Program-made: the position numbers and the translations under genes
The notes under the pieces: generated by a model
What the model was told of the DNA's origin: nothing
The model's input: only the letters and a program-made list of their open reading frames with translations
The model's database searches: none
Origin: Pedobacter sp. D749
GTDB lineage: Bacteria > Bacteroidota > Bacteroidia > Sphingobacteriales > Sphingobacteriaceae
DNA length: 64,000 nucleotides
NCBI RefSeq assembly: GCF_019317285.1
Contig: NZ_CP079218.1
Coordinates: 372,001 to 436,000 of the forward strand
Reading direction: 5' to 3'
Shown here: positions 36,855 to 45,922 of the stretch, piece after piece
Numbering within the stretch: the stretch's first letter is position 1
How the letters are laid out: the number at the start of each line of letters is the position of its first letter

Positions 36855-38267
36855 TCAAAATTTGGGATTTAATACCTTTATCGTCCTGAGTAGATAAAAT
36901 AGGAACCACATAATTACATAACCCCAAAAAATATTATTGAACATGAATTCGAAGTTATTTCCCCGCCAAAGTCCTTGAAAAATACTGTTAAACATAATTA
37001 CGCAACCTAGTTCGTAACCGCCAAATATCTCCTCAGCTTTATCTGACAGGTGTTGTACCAGCATTCCGTATAACAACATAAAAAAGAAAACCCCAGAGAT
37101 ACCAAAGCTTAAATAAGCATCAACAACAGGCCGGGTTTTAGCAGAAACTGTCGACGTTTGATGTGCCACCCCTGCATCGTAAACCCGCTGCATCGAAACG
37201 GTTTCCATATTGGGTTTCTCTGACCAAAAAATCCTGGGGATGAGTCCTTCCAAAGAATTTTCTACTATTTCCCAATCATAATAAGGATGATGGCTGGGAA
37301 CATAATAGACAAATTGTGTGAACATTTCTATTTCACTTAACCTTCTGGTAAGAAAGCCCCAGTTCGTATCTTCAATTTTTTCTTTATTTTTAGCACTCAG
37401 ATTTTCGAAAGCCTCACTCTGTGCTTCTTCTGCGCTAACATCACCACTCCAGCTTTGCCGAACGGTATTATTATAGGTAGGCAAAAAGTAAAGCAATACG
37501 TAAGCCATAGGAATGGCCAAATAAAGGATTAACTTCTTGTAATAGGGAAAGAATACACAAGCAATTACAATGATATTGATAATAATTGGTTCCTTATAGC
37601 CAGATAATGATGCATGTAAAAAGTTAAGAAAGAAAATTGTGGCACCTATACCCAGGTATTTAATGTTTTTGATTTTGAAACCTTTAACAAATAAAACTGC
37701 TGCACAAGAGATTCCGACCAAAGTAAGTGGTAAGGCGATCTGGCTAAGACCTGAAAAACGTTGTGCTAATGAACCAATTCCAAAAACAATAATGCTGAGC
37801 CAGATTAAAAAATCATCATCTTCAAAGGTTTTTATACTTTTAATCATGATATGCTGCTTTTGGACTAAAAGCATGCCCGTAACCAATGCCGCATGAGCCA
37901 ATAAACTAATTCGCTGGCAACTGGCGATGATTGCTGTTTGTTCATTTTCTTTAAATTGTGCGCCATAATTAATCTCCGTTAAATATCTGTAACCCAAATG
38001 ATCCATAAAATAAAATATAGATGTAGTACACATAAAACCTGCAAATATGAGCTGCGTGAGGAATAAGGGGCGCATAATCTGCTTATGGATGGGCAAGTCT
38101 TGGTTAATAATGGCTACCGGAGATAATATGGTGGTATAGAAGATGAAAAGTGAACCAAACCAAGCCATAAAATAAGATATGATTGGACTATTGATTAATG
38201 AATATGAAACCAAAACGGGAAGGTACAATGTTAGAATAAGTTTCGTAGGGTTGCTATTTTGCATCAT
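36855..38267 (-). CDS. Wzy-like polymerase/ligase membrane protein
   Basis: A 470-residue protein from the ATG at 38267 (a TTG at 38276 is also possible). It has about ten membrane helices, with a large periplasmic loop between VLLYFLPTYNNTVRQSW and ARPVVDAYLSFGISGVFFF that holds WGFLTRRLSEIEMFTQFVYY and EGLIPRIFWSEKPNM. These are the features of Wzy-type O-antigen polymerases and ligases, and match what I recall as the exosortase-Y-associated Wzy-like protein. It would join repeat units at the periplasmic face, or transfer a glycan to a protein. Position next to the GT4 and exosortase genes supports the association. Confidence 0.82.
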   Translation of the reverse strand: MMQNSNPTKLILTLYLPVLVSYSLINSPIISYFMAWFGSLFIFYTTILSPVAIINQDLPIHKQIMRPLFLTQLIFAGFMCTTSIFYFMDHLGYRYLTEINYGAQFKENEQTAIIASCQRISLLAHAALVTGMLLVQKQHIMIKSIKTFEDDDFLIWLSIIVFGIGSLAQRFSGLSQIALPLTLVGISCAAVLFVKGFKIKNIKYLGIGATIFFLNFLHASLSGYKEPIIINIIVIACVFFPYYKKLILYLAIPMAYVLLYFLPTYNNTVRQSWSGDVSAEEAQSEAFENLSAKNKEKIEDTNWGFLTRRLSEIEMFTQFVYYVPSHHPYYDWEIVENSLEGLIPRIFWSEKPNMETVSMQRVYDAGVAHQTSTVSAKTRPVVDAYLSFGISGVFFFMLLYGMLVQHLSDKAEEIFGGYELGCVIMFNSIFQGLWRGNNFEFMFNNIFWGYVIMWFLFYLLRTIKVLNPKF

Positions 38268-38272
38268 TATTA

Positions 38273-38605
38273 TCAAATAGTGTCTATAATTGTTTCACCT
38301 GTTTTTCGAATGACCAGTTTTGAATAATACATTGGGATTGAATTCCAATTTTTGTTAATTTTTTCTTTACTTTCTGTCAGTTTTCCTAATTTTTGCATGA
38401 GATCTTGCAGAACATTTAATGGCTGATTAACAAAATCTATAGCGTAGCCAACTTTGTGAACCAAAACTGCTTTATCTGCTGCCATGGCCTCATTTATGGC
38501 TAAGCCCCAGGTTTCTGCTAACTCTTGCTGAGGTTTTTTCAAGAGCTTAAAAACCGGAGCGTAATATTGGATGGGGTAGGTAGTATGCTGGCTGGTTTTA
38601 TCAAC
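38273..38605 (-). pseudogene. Remnant of a GT4 glycosyltransferase with an internal deletion
   Basis: The frame just downstream of the GT gene at 38606 reads TSQHTTYPIQYYAPVFKLLK, which looks like the N-terminus of a GT4 enzyme (I expect HPIQYQAPLF), then passes directly into QELAETWGLAINEAMAADKA, which is the late C-terminal nucleotide-binding motif (ENWGLVINEAMA) of such enzymes. About 250 residues of a normal GT4 are missing in between. There is no ATG at the frame's beginning; only TTG starts appear inside. The remnant ends at a stop next to the start of the Wzy-like gene. It is probably inactive. Confidence 0.7.
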
Positions 38606-39895
38606 CTAGTTATTTGATAGTATGCTGTTAAAAAGGTCAATTTGTTTTTTTGTCAGATCATCTGACCTATACTTCTCAAACTCTTGCCAATTGGTTAATG
38701 GGTGAGCCTTCAGTTTTACATTATTAAAATACAATTTAAACACAACAAATGCCTGGTCTATATCACTATCCAATGTGGTTAAAAAGCCAGCATTACATTC
38801 TTCAATTATTTGAGCCGCGCTGCTTTTGGGGTGTAAAATTGCTAATATGTTTTTTTTTGCTAAAATGTAAGGATAAAGCTTAGAAGCAGTATAAGCGGGG
38901 TCATTTGATCCGGCAACAATTAAACCATCAGCGCGGAGTAAGTGATTTATACTTTGATAAAAACCAATTCGATCTGTATATTCCGAAACATAGTTTGCAA
39001 GACCTAGTTGGTTTGCAATTGGCATAAGTGTTGGAATACCACTTCCATTTGGTGCATAACTGGTTCCAATAAAATGGAAATGTACGTTTTTAAATGCATC
39101 AACATCCTGATCTATTCCTTTTTTAAAAACTTTTAATAATAAACTCACTGATTGTTGCATATCAAAGCCGCCACGGCCAACATAAACCAGATTAATTTTT
39201 CCATTATCCGTATTGTAAACAGATTCAGATAAGCATAAATTTTGTTCTGCAATGTCAAAATCTGGTTCATGTGCGCCAAATGTTATAATGCTGCAGGGGT
39301 TGTGCACTAAATTAGGATATCTGGTTTTTAATGTATTAATGTATGCTTCAGAGACACCGATTAAGCCATCTACATTTCGCATGGCTATAGGTTCTAAATA
39401 TTTATTTAACCGATAAGAGAACCAATGTTTTTTTGGATGTTGAGACTTTGGCTTATCTTGATAGTACTCAGAATGCCAGGGGTCTTGAATATCAATAACA
39501 TAAGGAATGCCGAACTTTTTCTTCCAGAATGCGCCTAAAATACACACGGGAAATTGAGTTGTTGAAAAGTAGATTAAATCAAAATGGTTGCTCTTTAAAA
39601 GTTTGTTTACTTTTCTTCTATAAAAATATAATGACCTTAAAGCAATGCTTCCTAATCCAAATTTGCTGGTCCATTTTTTTGAAAAGGCTTTTACTTTATG
39701 CACTTTTATTTCTTTTGGAATAGAAGTCAAAAGCAGAGGATCGGTAATCATATCACTATAGGTTTCTTCAACCACAACTACTTCTGGTTCCCAGCCATAC
39801 TTCTGAAAATAAGGCAAGCTCATTCTGATTCGCTGCATATCTGCTGCATTGCAAGGTGGGAAATAAGGTGAAATAATTAGAAGTTTTTTACTCAC
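38606..39895 (-). CDS. GT4-type glycosyltransferase
   Basis: A 429-residue GT-B enzyme starting at GTG 39895; a TTG three bases upstream is an alternative. The N-terminal domain has LLIISPYFPPCNAADMQRIR and DLIYFSTTQFPVCILG, the middle GIPYVIDIQDPWHSEYYQDK, and the C-terminal domain NLVYVGRGGFDMQQSVSLLL. The usual E-x7-E pair is replaced by a loose ASKLYPYILAKKNILAIL and PKSSAAQIIEE. It overlaps the upstream GT4 gene by eight bases. Acceptor and donor are unknown. Confidence 0.85.
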   Translation of the reverse strand: MSKKLLIISPYFPPCNAADMQRIRMSLPYFQKYGWEPEVVVVEETYSDMITDPLLLTSIPKEIKVHKVKAFSKKWTSKFGLGSIALRSLYFYRRKVNKLLKSNHFDLIYFSTTQFPVCILGAFWKKKFGIPYVIDIQDPWHSEYYQDKPKSQHPKKHWFSYRLNKYLEPIAMRNVDGLIGVSEAYINTLKTRYPNLVHNPCSIITFGAHEPDFDIAEQNLCLSESVYNTDNGKINLVYVGRGGFDMQQSVSLLLKVFKKGIDQDVDAFKNVHFHFIGTSYAPNGSGIPTLMPIANQLGLANYVSEYTDRIGFYQSINHLLRADGLIVAGSNDPAYTASKLYPYILAKKNILAILHPKSSAAQIIEECNAGFLTTLDSDIDQAFVVFKLYFNNVKLKAHPLTNWQEFEKYRSDDLTKKQIDLFNSILSNN

Positions 39896-41123
39896 CAATA
39901 GTATCTGTTATAATTTTTATAAATTTTTGTTCCTCTTGTTCCCAGTTTAGTTGATGGTTAGCATATTCCAAAGCCTGAGCTTGATGCATTTTTAATAGTT
40001 TTGGATTTGAAAGATAATTCTGAATAAGAATTGCCAATTGATTGGGATTATTTCTCTTATAAATCGAACCCATTTCGGGGTAATTTTCTAGCAGCCATTT
40101 CTGCCCGGAAGTGTCAGACGCGATAATGGCTAAACCAGCTTGAATGTATGTGAATATTTTGTTGCTTAATGCTAAGTCGTTATTTTTTGAAAATGCCGGC
40201 TCTAAACATAAACCAATATGAAATTGATTTGCAAAAGCAAATAAACAATGAGGTGGAAGGGGGGCATGAAAGAAAATTTTTGGTCTTTTGTCAAATTTTA
40301 GGCTGTTAATTAAGCGGTCAAAGTCTAATTTTGTTTGATTATTAATTTTACCTAGCAGATGGAGTTCAATCTCCTGCTCTTCTAATATTTTTATTGCTCT
40401 GAATATATCTTGTATTCCTCTTGAAATACCTATTGTTTGTGAGAACCAAAAAAGTTTTAGGGGACTATTTAAGCTATTAGGCAATGAAAGCAACTGTTTT
40501 GGAAAAGTATTGAGTATAGTTTTAAATTTTAAGTGAGGAAAGAATATTTTATATTGATTAGCAATAGTTTGGCTGCTAGTTGTTATGTAATTTGTTTTAG
40601 TAAAGTATTTCTCTTCCAAAAACGCTTTTAGTCTTACATCGTAATTTGTTTTATCATTACTCATCTCAAACCTATGTAAATCTTCAGCATCAAAACCGCA
40701 TTTTGCTTTATTATAATTCGCTGCAGCTACCGCGGCGGGTATCGCTCCTAAATTATGGGCGATATATAAATCAGCCTTTATTTTTTTTGTTTTACTGATT
40801 AGAATTGAGGTGCCTCTAGAAATCGAATATTCACCAAGCATATACTTAAAGCCAGCTAAAGACGCTATTAGGTTTGCAAGTCTATGTTTTACCCTACTTT
40901 TCCAATAGAGCCACTTTTTTGTCTGCGGATTGCCCCCTACACATACTGCTTTCCAATTTTTAGTTCGCAGTAAATCACTATCAAATTTTGTTCCCCAATC
41001 ATTCCAATATAAATAAACAACAGTAACATCATAGCCACAATTAGCCAAAGTATCAGCCTCTTTTACAAGACGCGGATTTAGTGATGGTTGACCTGAAGTA
41101 ACCAGAACAATTTTTTTTTGCAT
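39888..41123 (-). CDS. GT4-type glycosyltransferase
   Basis: A 411-residue GT-B enzyme starting at the ATG 41123, which overlaps the TGA of the FkbM gene by one base (TGATG). An alternative TTG lies at 41132. Motifs include KIVLVTSGQPSLNPRLVKEA at the N-terminus, GFDAEDLHRFE in the first domain, and LKLFWFSQTIGISRGIQDIF, SNKIFTYIQAGLAIIASDTS and YKRNNPNQLAILI in the second. It is one of a run of GT4 genes with overlapping ends. The sugar it transfers cannot be told. Confidence 0.87.
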   Translation of the reverse strand: MQKKIVLVTSGQPSLNPRLVKEADTLANCGYDVTVVYLYWNDWGTKFDSDLLRTKNWKAVCVGGNPQTKKWLYWKSRVKHRLANLIASLAGFKYMLGEYSISRGTSILISKTKKIKADLYIAHNLGAIPAAVAAANYNKAKCGFDAEDLHRFEMSNDKTNYDVRLKAFLEEKYFTKTNYITTSSQTIANQYKIFFPHLKFKTILNTFPKQLLSLPNSLNSPLKLFWFSQTIGISRGIQDIFRAIKILEEQEIELHLLGKINNQTKLDFDRLINSLKFDKRPKIFFHAPLPPHCLFAFANQFHIGLCLEPAFSKNNDLALSNKIFTYIQAGLAIIASDTSGQKWLLENYPEMGSIYKRNNPNQLAILIQNYLSNPKLLKMHQAQALEYANHQLNWEQEEQKFIKIITDTIGE

Positions 41124-41845
41124 CAAGACCAACGTGTTGAAGACCTTAATGAATGATCTTCCTTCATAAATAAAAAGTCAACCTGGAATAGGGCGTTATC
41201 GAAAGGTCTTTTCATCAACGAACAGATATCATATAAAACGAAACCTTTGGTTTTCATATATAGAATTACTTCATGTGCAAGAGGCGCATCTTTATATATA
41301 CCTAATAGTGAAACCTCCATTAATACAATTTGGGCGGATTGTAACACATTTGATGCCCCCTTTAGTATTTCTAATTCATAACCTTGAGTATCAAGTTTAA
41401 TAAAATCAATGGTTTCAAAATGGCTTTTTGCAACAATATCATCTAGTAAAGATAGTTTTATGGTGCTTATTTTAGCATTAGTTTTATTATCCTCTTTATA
41501 TACTGAACTGGCAGTTTCGTAAATGTTAAATTCAACTTCTTTTTCTGTGGCACCTAGTAGGGCGATCACAACAGAAGAATTTTTAATAAGTTTAGATTTT
41601 TCTAGCAGAATTTCCCTTTTGGCTTCTTGAGCTTCAATCATCAATATATTTGATTTTGGGAATATTGATTTCATTTCTAAAGCCCAGTTACCCTCATATG
41701 CACCAATATCCAATATGTTTACCGGATTAAATCCTAACTTTTTTAAGTTTAATAGACTGGATTTTTGATTAGGAACGCCAAACTTGTTTTTTAAATTATT
41801 TACAAATCTGTTCGGAATAAGCCTTCTTATCATTTTATATATCAT
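41123..41845 (-). CDS. FkbM-family methyltransferase
   Basis: A 240-residue SAM-dependent methyltransferase. The SAM site NILDIGAYEGNWALEM, the acidic loop LMIEAQEAK and the FkbM signature FIKLDTQGYELEILKGA are all present, followed by QIVLMEVSLLGIYKDAP. Such enzymes O-methylate sugars of glycans. Its first 126 codons are almost the same as the truncated gene upstream at 41842-42222; the ATG overlaps that gene's stop (ATGA). This copy is complete and should be active. Confidence 0.9.
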   Translation of the reverse strand: MIYKMIRRLIPNRFVNNLKNKFGVPNQKSSLLNLKKLGFNPVNILDIGAYEGNWALEMKSIFPKSNILMIEAQEAKREILLEKSKLIKNSSVVIALLGATEKEVEFNIYETASSVYKEDNKTNAKISTIKLSLLDDIVAKSHFETIDFIKLDTQGYELEILKGASNVLQSAQIVLMEVSLLGIYKDAPLAHEVILYMKTKGFVLYDICSLMKRPFDNALFQVDFLFMKEDHSLRSSTRWS

Positions 41846-42222
41846 ATTTTAGCATTAGTTTTATTATCCTCTTTATATACTGAACTGGCAGTTTCGTAAA
41901 TGTTAAATTCAACTTCTTTTTCTGTGGCACCTAGTAGGGCAATCACAACAGAAGAATTTTTAATAAGTTTAGATTTTTCTAGCAGAATTTCCCTTTTGGC
42001 TTCTTGAGCTTCAATCATCAATATATTTGATTTTGGGAATATTGATTTCATTTCTAAAGCCCAGTTACCCTCATATGCACCGATATCCAGTATGTTTACC
42101 GGATTAAATCCTAACTTTTTTAAGTTTAATAGACTGGATTTTTGATTAGGAACGCCAAACTGGTTTTTTAAATTATTTACAAATCTGTTCGGAATAAGCC
42201 TTCTTATCATTTTATATATCAT
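41842..42222 (-). pseudogene. Truncated duplicate of the FkbM methyltransferase
   Basis: The 126 codons match the first 126 of the gene at 41123-41845 with very few differences (for example Gln for Lys at residue 20). The copy ends at NKTNAK then Ile and TGA, because after GCTAAAATA it jumps to the sequence that precedes the next copy. It keeps the SAM site but lacks the FkbM signature (FIKLDTQGYELEIL), so a working enzyme is unlikely. It is an unequal crossover product with a 377-base period. It overlaps the GT4 gene at 42212 by 11 bases. Confidence 0.9.
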
Positions 42223-43240
42223 CTCTAGCTATTTTAAGATAATCATTAGTTATTACGCTTACATCAAACCTCTTAAGTGCCGTATATCTACATTTTGTTC
42301 TATCAATATTTTTTAGTTTAGAAAGGGCATCTATCATATCATTTTTATCTTTCACTATAAACCCTGTAATACCGTCTTCAATTACTTCAGGGACTGATCC
42401 TCTTTTAAAAGCAATTACCGGGGTGCCACACGCCATCGCTTCAACCATTACCATCCCAAAAGGTTCATCCCACTCAATGGGAACAAGTAATGCCTTTGCT
42501 TTTCCTAGATATTTGTTCTTTTCTATGTCGTTTAACGCACCAAGGTAAAGAATCTGTTTCCCATCAAATAACGGCTCTATTTCTTCTTTAAAATATTTAT
42601 AGTTATCTGGCGTTTCTGGAATATTACCACCGACTAGCAATCTGTGATTTGATTTTAAAGCTACTTGTATAGCATGATGGAGACCTTTTACCCGATCCAA
42701 CCTGCCTAAAAACATTAGTGGAGCATGTTCCTCGAACTTTTCTACTAATCTATATTGGGAGAAATCGATAGCATTGTAAACTGTTTTCCAAGCCCCTGCC
42801 ACATTTCCGGTAGAAACACAAAAATTGCTGCAAGCAGTGAAAATTAGATTTTTATTTGGTAAACCGACAACCAATTTAATCCCTTTTTGAGCTACTGATC
42901 TCCCATAGGTCATTATTTTTTTTACAGGACTATTTAGAACTGGTGATAAATAAGCGAGACGTCCAAAATTATGAATCAAATCAAATTGGTTTCTTTGTAT
43001 AAAAAGGTATTTCCAGACACTGAAAAGCTCTTTAACCTTCTGGAATTTAGAACGTTTAAGATTATTAATGCCAAAGACAATAGTTTGGCCGGAAATTTTG
43101 GAATTTGGCCCAGCAAGTAGCGTAACTTCATGTCCCAGTCTTTTATATTCTTCGGCAAACATATACACAAGGCGTTCGTGCCCACCATAAAGTGGGGGTG
43201 GGACGGGAATGCCAGGATCCATTATTAAGAGGATTTTCAT
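42212..43240 (-). CDS. GT4-type glycosyltransferase
   Basis: A 342-residue GT-B enzyme. Its N-terminus GIPVPPPLYGGHERLVYMFA has the GG(H/T)E loop, and the C-terminal domain has APLMFLGRLDRVKGLHHAIQ, EWDEPFGMVMVEAMACGTPV (the E-x7-E motif) and KRGSVPEVIEDGITGFIVKD. This is a well-formed member of the family. The ATG overlaps the upstream stop by four bases (ATGA). It precedes the truncated FkbM copy. Acceptor unknown. Confidence 0.92.
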   Translation of the reverse strand: MKILLIMDPGIPVPPPLYGGHERLVYMFAEEYKRLGHEVTLLAGPNSKISGQTIVFGINNLKRSKFQKVKELFSVWKYLFIQRNQFDLIHNFGRLAYLSPVLNSPVKKIMTYGRSVAQKGIKLVVGLPNKNLIFTACSNFCVSTGNVAGAWKTVYNAIDFSQYRLVEKFEEHAPLMFLGRLDRVKGLHHAIQVALKSNHRLLVGGNIPETPDNYKYFKEEIEPLFDGKQILYLGALNDIEKNKYLGKAKALLVPIEWDEPFGMVMVEAMACGTPVIAFKRGSVPEVIEDGITGFIVKDKNDMIDALSKLKNIDRTKCRYTALKRFDVSVITNDYLKIARDDI

Positions 43241-44235
43241 TTTATTGTTCTGGCGATAATACTATTGGTGAGCTGAACATATGCCAAAGCTTGCGATTTG
43301 AGCGTTAAATTTTCTACAATATAACTTCTTGGTGTATATCTTCTTTGTATAATACCAGTTAAAAACAGATCTAAACGATCATTAAATTCTTCTAAATTTT
43401 TAAACTTCTCACCGCAACGTTTATCCCAGTATGGTACTGAACTCACCCCTTCAAAGCTTACAACATCTGGAAAATAGTCAGGGTCCTGCCAAAAGCCACC
43501 TCTGTCCCAAGCCAATATTGGAGTGTTTGTGGATAAAGCTTGTTGATACGCAAAACCTTGAGTTTCATGCTCGCATAAAAAAATCATTCCATCAACTTTA
43601 CTTAATAATTTATGGTATTCATCCTCCTTATAATTACCATATCTGATGTATTCTATCGTGATTTGTTTTTGATCTAAAGCATTTAATATGGGTTTTAAAA
43701 AGGTAGATTCTAAATAATTATAATCCCATCTTATTTTATCATAGACTAGAATTCTCGATCTATCTCCAATTTTTTTTTTTGTTGGCATCCATTTTTCTGT
43801 TTCAATACCGCTTGGCCATACTGATATGTTTTTTTTATTCGGTAAATCTCGTTCATAGAGTATTTTCATCCATTCACATGGTGCCAGAAGGTGTTTTAGG
43901 TTGCTATCGTCCCAGAAATCGTAATCAGTAGGATGTGACGGTAATGCTGGACCATAAATTATAGAGGTGTGTGTTGGTATTTTGTCTATTACATGTGGCC
44001 TTCCAACTACTAATGCCCATTTCGTAGGGTCCTTTCTTAATGCCTGGTAGTTATTAATTTCATACGGATGTCCAATTTCATCTAAACCGTGAATTAAATT
44101 TACAAACCATCTTTTTACTCCGCTTACTGGTGCTTTTCCACGTATTAATCTTCTAATTATTGAACGCGGATAACGATCATATCTTATCCACCTATCTGCT
44201 TCTATTTCTTCGTAAAAAATATGCAATTTATTCAT
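43237..44235 (-). CDS. Glycosyltransferase of GT-B type, divergent
   Basis: A 332-residue protein. The first half has SGVKRWFVNLIHGLDEIGHP (an acceptor-side loop), VVGRPHVIDKIPTHTSIIYG and LLAPCEWMKILYERDL. The second half has SRILVYDKIRWDY, MIFLCEHETQGFAYQQALST and TPILAWDRGGFWQDP, where the GFAYQQALS stretch stands where GT4 proteins have E-x7-E. I infer a glycosyltransferase, but it is far from the common type. It overlaps its two neighbours by 4-8 bases. Confidence 0.75.
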   Translation of the reverse strand: MNKLHIFYEEIEADRWIRYDRYPRSIIRRLIRGKAPVSGVKRWFVNLIHGLDEIGHPYEINNYQALRKDPTKWALVVGRPHVIDKIPTHTSIIYGPALPSHPTDYDFWDDSNLKHLLAPCEWMKILYERDLPNKKNISVWPSGIETEKWMPTKKKIGDRSRILVYDKIRWDYNYLESTFLKPILNALDQKQITIEYIRYGNYKEDEYHKLLSKVDGMIFLCEHETQGFAYQQALSTNTPILAWDRGGFWQDPDYFPDVVSFEGVSSVPYWDKRCGEKFKNLEEFNDRLDLFLTGIIQRRYTPRSYIVENLTLKSQALAYVQLTNSIIARTIK

Positions 44236-44929
44236 TGATCATTTTTAGTTTGTCATCAGGATTACCTGAAATGCCTGCTATGTAAAGCTTTTTAAGGTTT
44301 TGGGTATTTAGAGATAGCACATGTATAGCTTCGCCCATAGCACGTTCAATAGAGATTGTTGGGCAAAAAACATTATCTTCAGGGCTTAGATTTATTGCAT
44401 TTTTTAAAACTCTAATGAAGCTTGTAGGACCAACAATTCTTGAAGAATAGGCATACATAAAGTTTAGTGCGCAAATCAAAACTTCGTGAAGAATATTTTT
44501 GTTCCTGAAGTAATAAGCTCGGGTAGAAATGGTTTTTGGACCATCGAACTTTCCAACAAAATCAAAATCTTTTAAATTTTTAAAATCCCATTGCTCAGTC
44601 AAAATATATCTGCCAGAAATTTTGAAAATAGGTACGTTATCCGGTAGGTTTCTAATCCCGAGTAATAACAAATAAATTTCTGAAAGACCTTTATTTTGAT
44701 AGGGAAACACATCTATTGACCATAACCTGGCTGGTTTTAATCTATCTTTTTCCCTTTCTGATATAAAGGGAAAAGAATTGTCAAAAACATAAATATTGGT
44801 AAATTCTTTTAGGGAATTAATCGTTGCTTCAGTCTGTTTCAATCGTTGGTCATTAGAAATGAAGTTTCGATATTTGGTTTCCGAAGTAGCTGCAGGAGGA
44901 ACTAGTGTAGAGCTTATTATTGCAATCAT
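44228..44929 (-). CDS. Unknown protein, possible glycosyltransferase-like
   Basis: A 233-residue protein without signal peptide. It begins MIAIISSTLVPPAATSET, continues with TNIYVFDNSFPFISEREK, then NVPIFKISGRYILTEQWD, a phrase seen in some GT-A-type proteins, and FKNLKDFDFVGKFDGPKT. There is a NAINLSPEDNVFCPTISIERAMGE stretch that could hold an active-site acid. No DxD motif is clear. It lies in the middle of a run of glycosyltransferase genes and overlaps its downstream neighbour by eight bases, so a role in glycan synthesis is likely, but the reaction is unknown. Confidence 0.6.
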   Translation of the reverse strand: MIAIISSTLVPPAATSETKYRNFISNDQRLKQTEATINSLKEFTNIYVFDNSFPFISEREKDRLKPARLWSIDVFPYQNKGLSEIYLLLLGIRNLPDNVPIFKISGRYILTEQWDFKNLKDFDFVGKFDGPKTISTRAYYFRNKNILHEVLICALNFMYAYSSRIVGPTSFIRVLKNAINLSPEDNVFCPTISIERAMGEAIHVLSLNTQNLKKLYIAGISGNPDDKLKMINE

Positions 44930-44932
44930 TAA

Positions 44933-45922
44933 TTACGAAATATACTTTTGTTTAAGGTATTGTAGGTTTCGAGCCAGCTTCCAGTGTAGTTGATTTGCTA
45001 TAAAATCAAAAAAGTGATTTCCAATATAAAGTTTTGGTATACGTTTTTCTCCAAGAATTTTAAGCGCATATTTAATACTTGTCTGACTGAGGTCTTTAAA
45101 TTCCGGATACGCCCTTACAGCCAATTGCCAAAATGCATCAGAAATCATCGTCTTAAATTCCATGTCATTGGGATAATAGCCTATCAAAGTCTCCGCTTTG
45201 CAGTTTACACTTTTTATCGATGCAGCAATATTTTTTCTTCCATTAGCATTAGAAAGACTTCCAAATTCATGCTTACGGTAGTATACTAAACTTTCTGGAA
45301 CATATATTACCTTTTTAGCCTTTAAAATCACTCGAAGAAAAAAATCTCCATCATCATCAACACTTAAAGTTTCATTCCATCTTCCTGCATTCTCAATAAT
45401 GTTTTTTGGACATAACCAAGAATGGATTTCTACCATACCAGCTGGAAGATTATCTATTACTCCGTAAAGTTTTTTGATAAAATTTTTAGGAGTTTCAATA
45501 AATTTAATTTTACGTGCGATATGGCTATTTACAATATTATGTTTAGCGGTTGGTGATATTTTAAAGTTAATACAGTCGCCGAAAGAAATAGAGTTGGGAT
45601 GTTTTAATAATTCGCGCATCTGCAATTCAATTTTATTCTCTGCCAACAAATCGTCTGCATCTAAAAACTGAATGTATGTACCGTTAGCATGTTTAAGCCC
45701 AAAGTTTCTAGCTGCACTGGCTCCTTTATTAATCTGTTTGAAAACTTTAACCCCGAGCTTTACATACCTTTGTGCAAGTTCAAAAGAGTTGTCTTCAGAA
45801 CCATCATCTACAACAATGACTTCGATATATGGATAAGATTGATTAAGAGCCGATTTTATACATGCCTCTATAAAATTTGCTGAATTAAAGGTGGGGATAA
45901 TAATGGATACAAGTTGGGGCAT
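44933..45922 (-). CDS. Family 2 glycosyltransferase
   Basis: A 329-residue GT-A enzyme. The ATG at 45922 overlaps the stop of the upstream acyltransferase gene by one base (TGATG), which decides the start against a TTG three bases upstream. It has VSIIIPTFNSANFIEACIKS, EVIVVDDGSEDNSFELA, NKGASAARNFGLKHA and the metal-binding YIQFLDADDLL. These are the textbook GT2 features. Donor and acceptor unknown. Confidence 0.93.
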   Translation of the reverse strand: MPQLVSIIIPTFNSANFIEACIKSALNQSYPYIEVIVVDDGSEDNSFELAQRYVKLGVKVFKQINKGASAARNFGLKHANGTYIQFLDADDLLAENKIELQMRELLKHPNSISFGDCINFKISPTAKHNIVNSHIARKIKFIETPKNFIKKLYGVIDNLPAGMVEIHSWLCPKNIIENAGRWNETLSVDDDGDFFLRVILKAKKVIYVPESLVYYRKHEFGSLSNANGRKNIAASIKSVNCKAETLIGYYPNDMEFKTMISDAFWQLAVRAYPEFKDLSQTSIKYALKILGEKRIPKLYIGNHFFDFIANQLHWKLARNLQYLKQKYIS

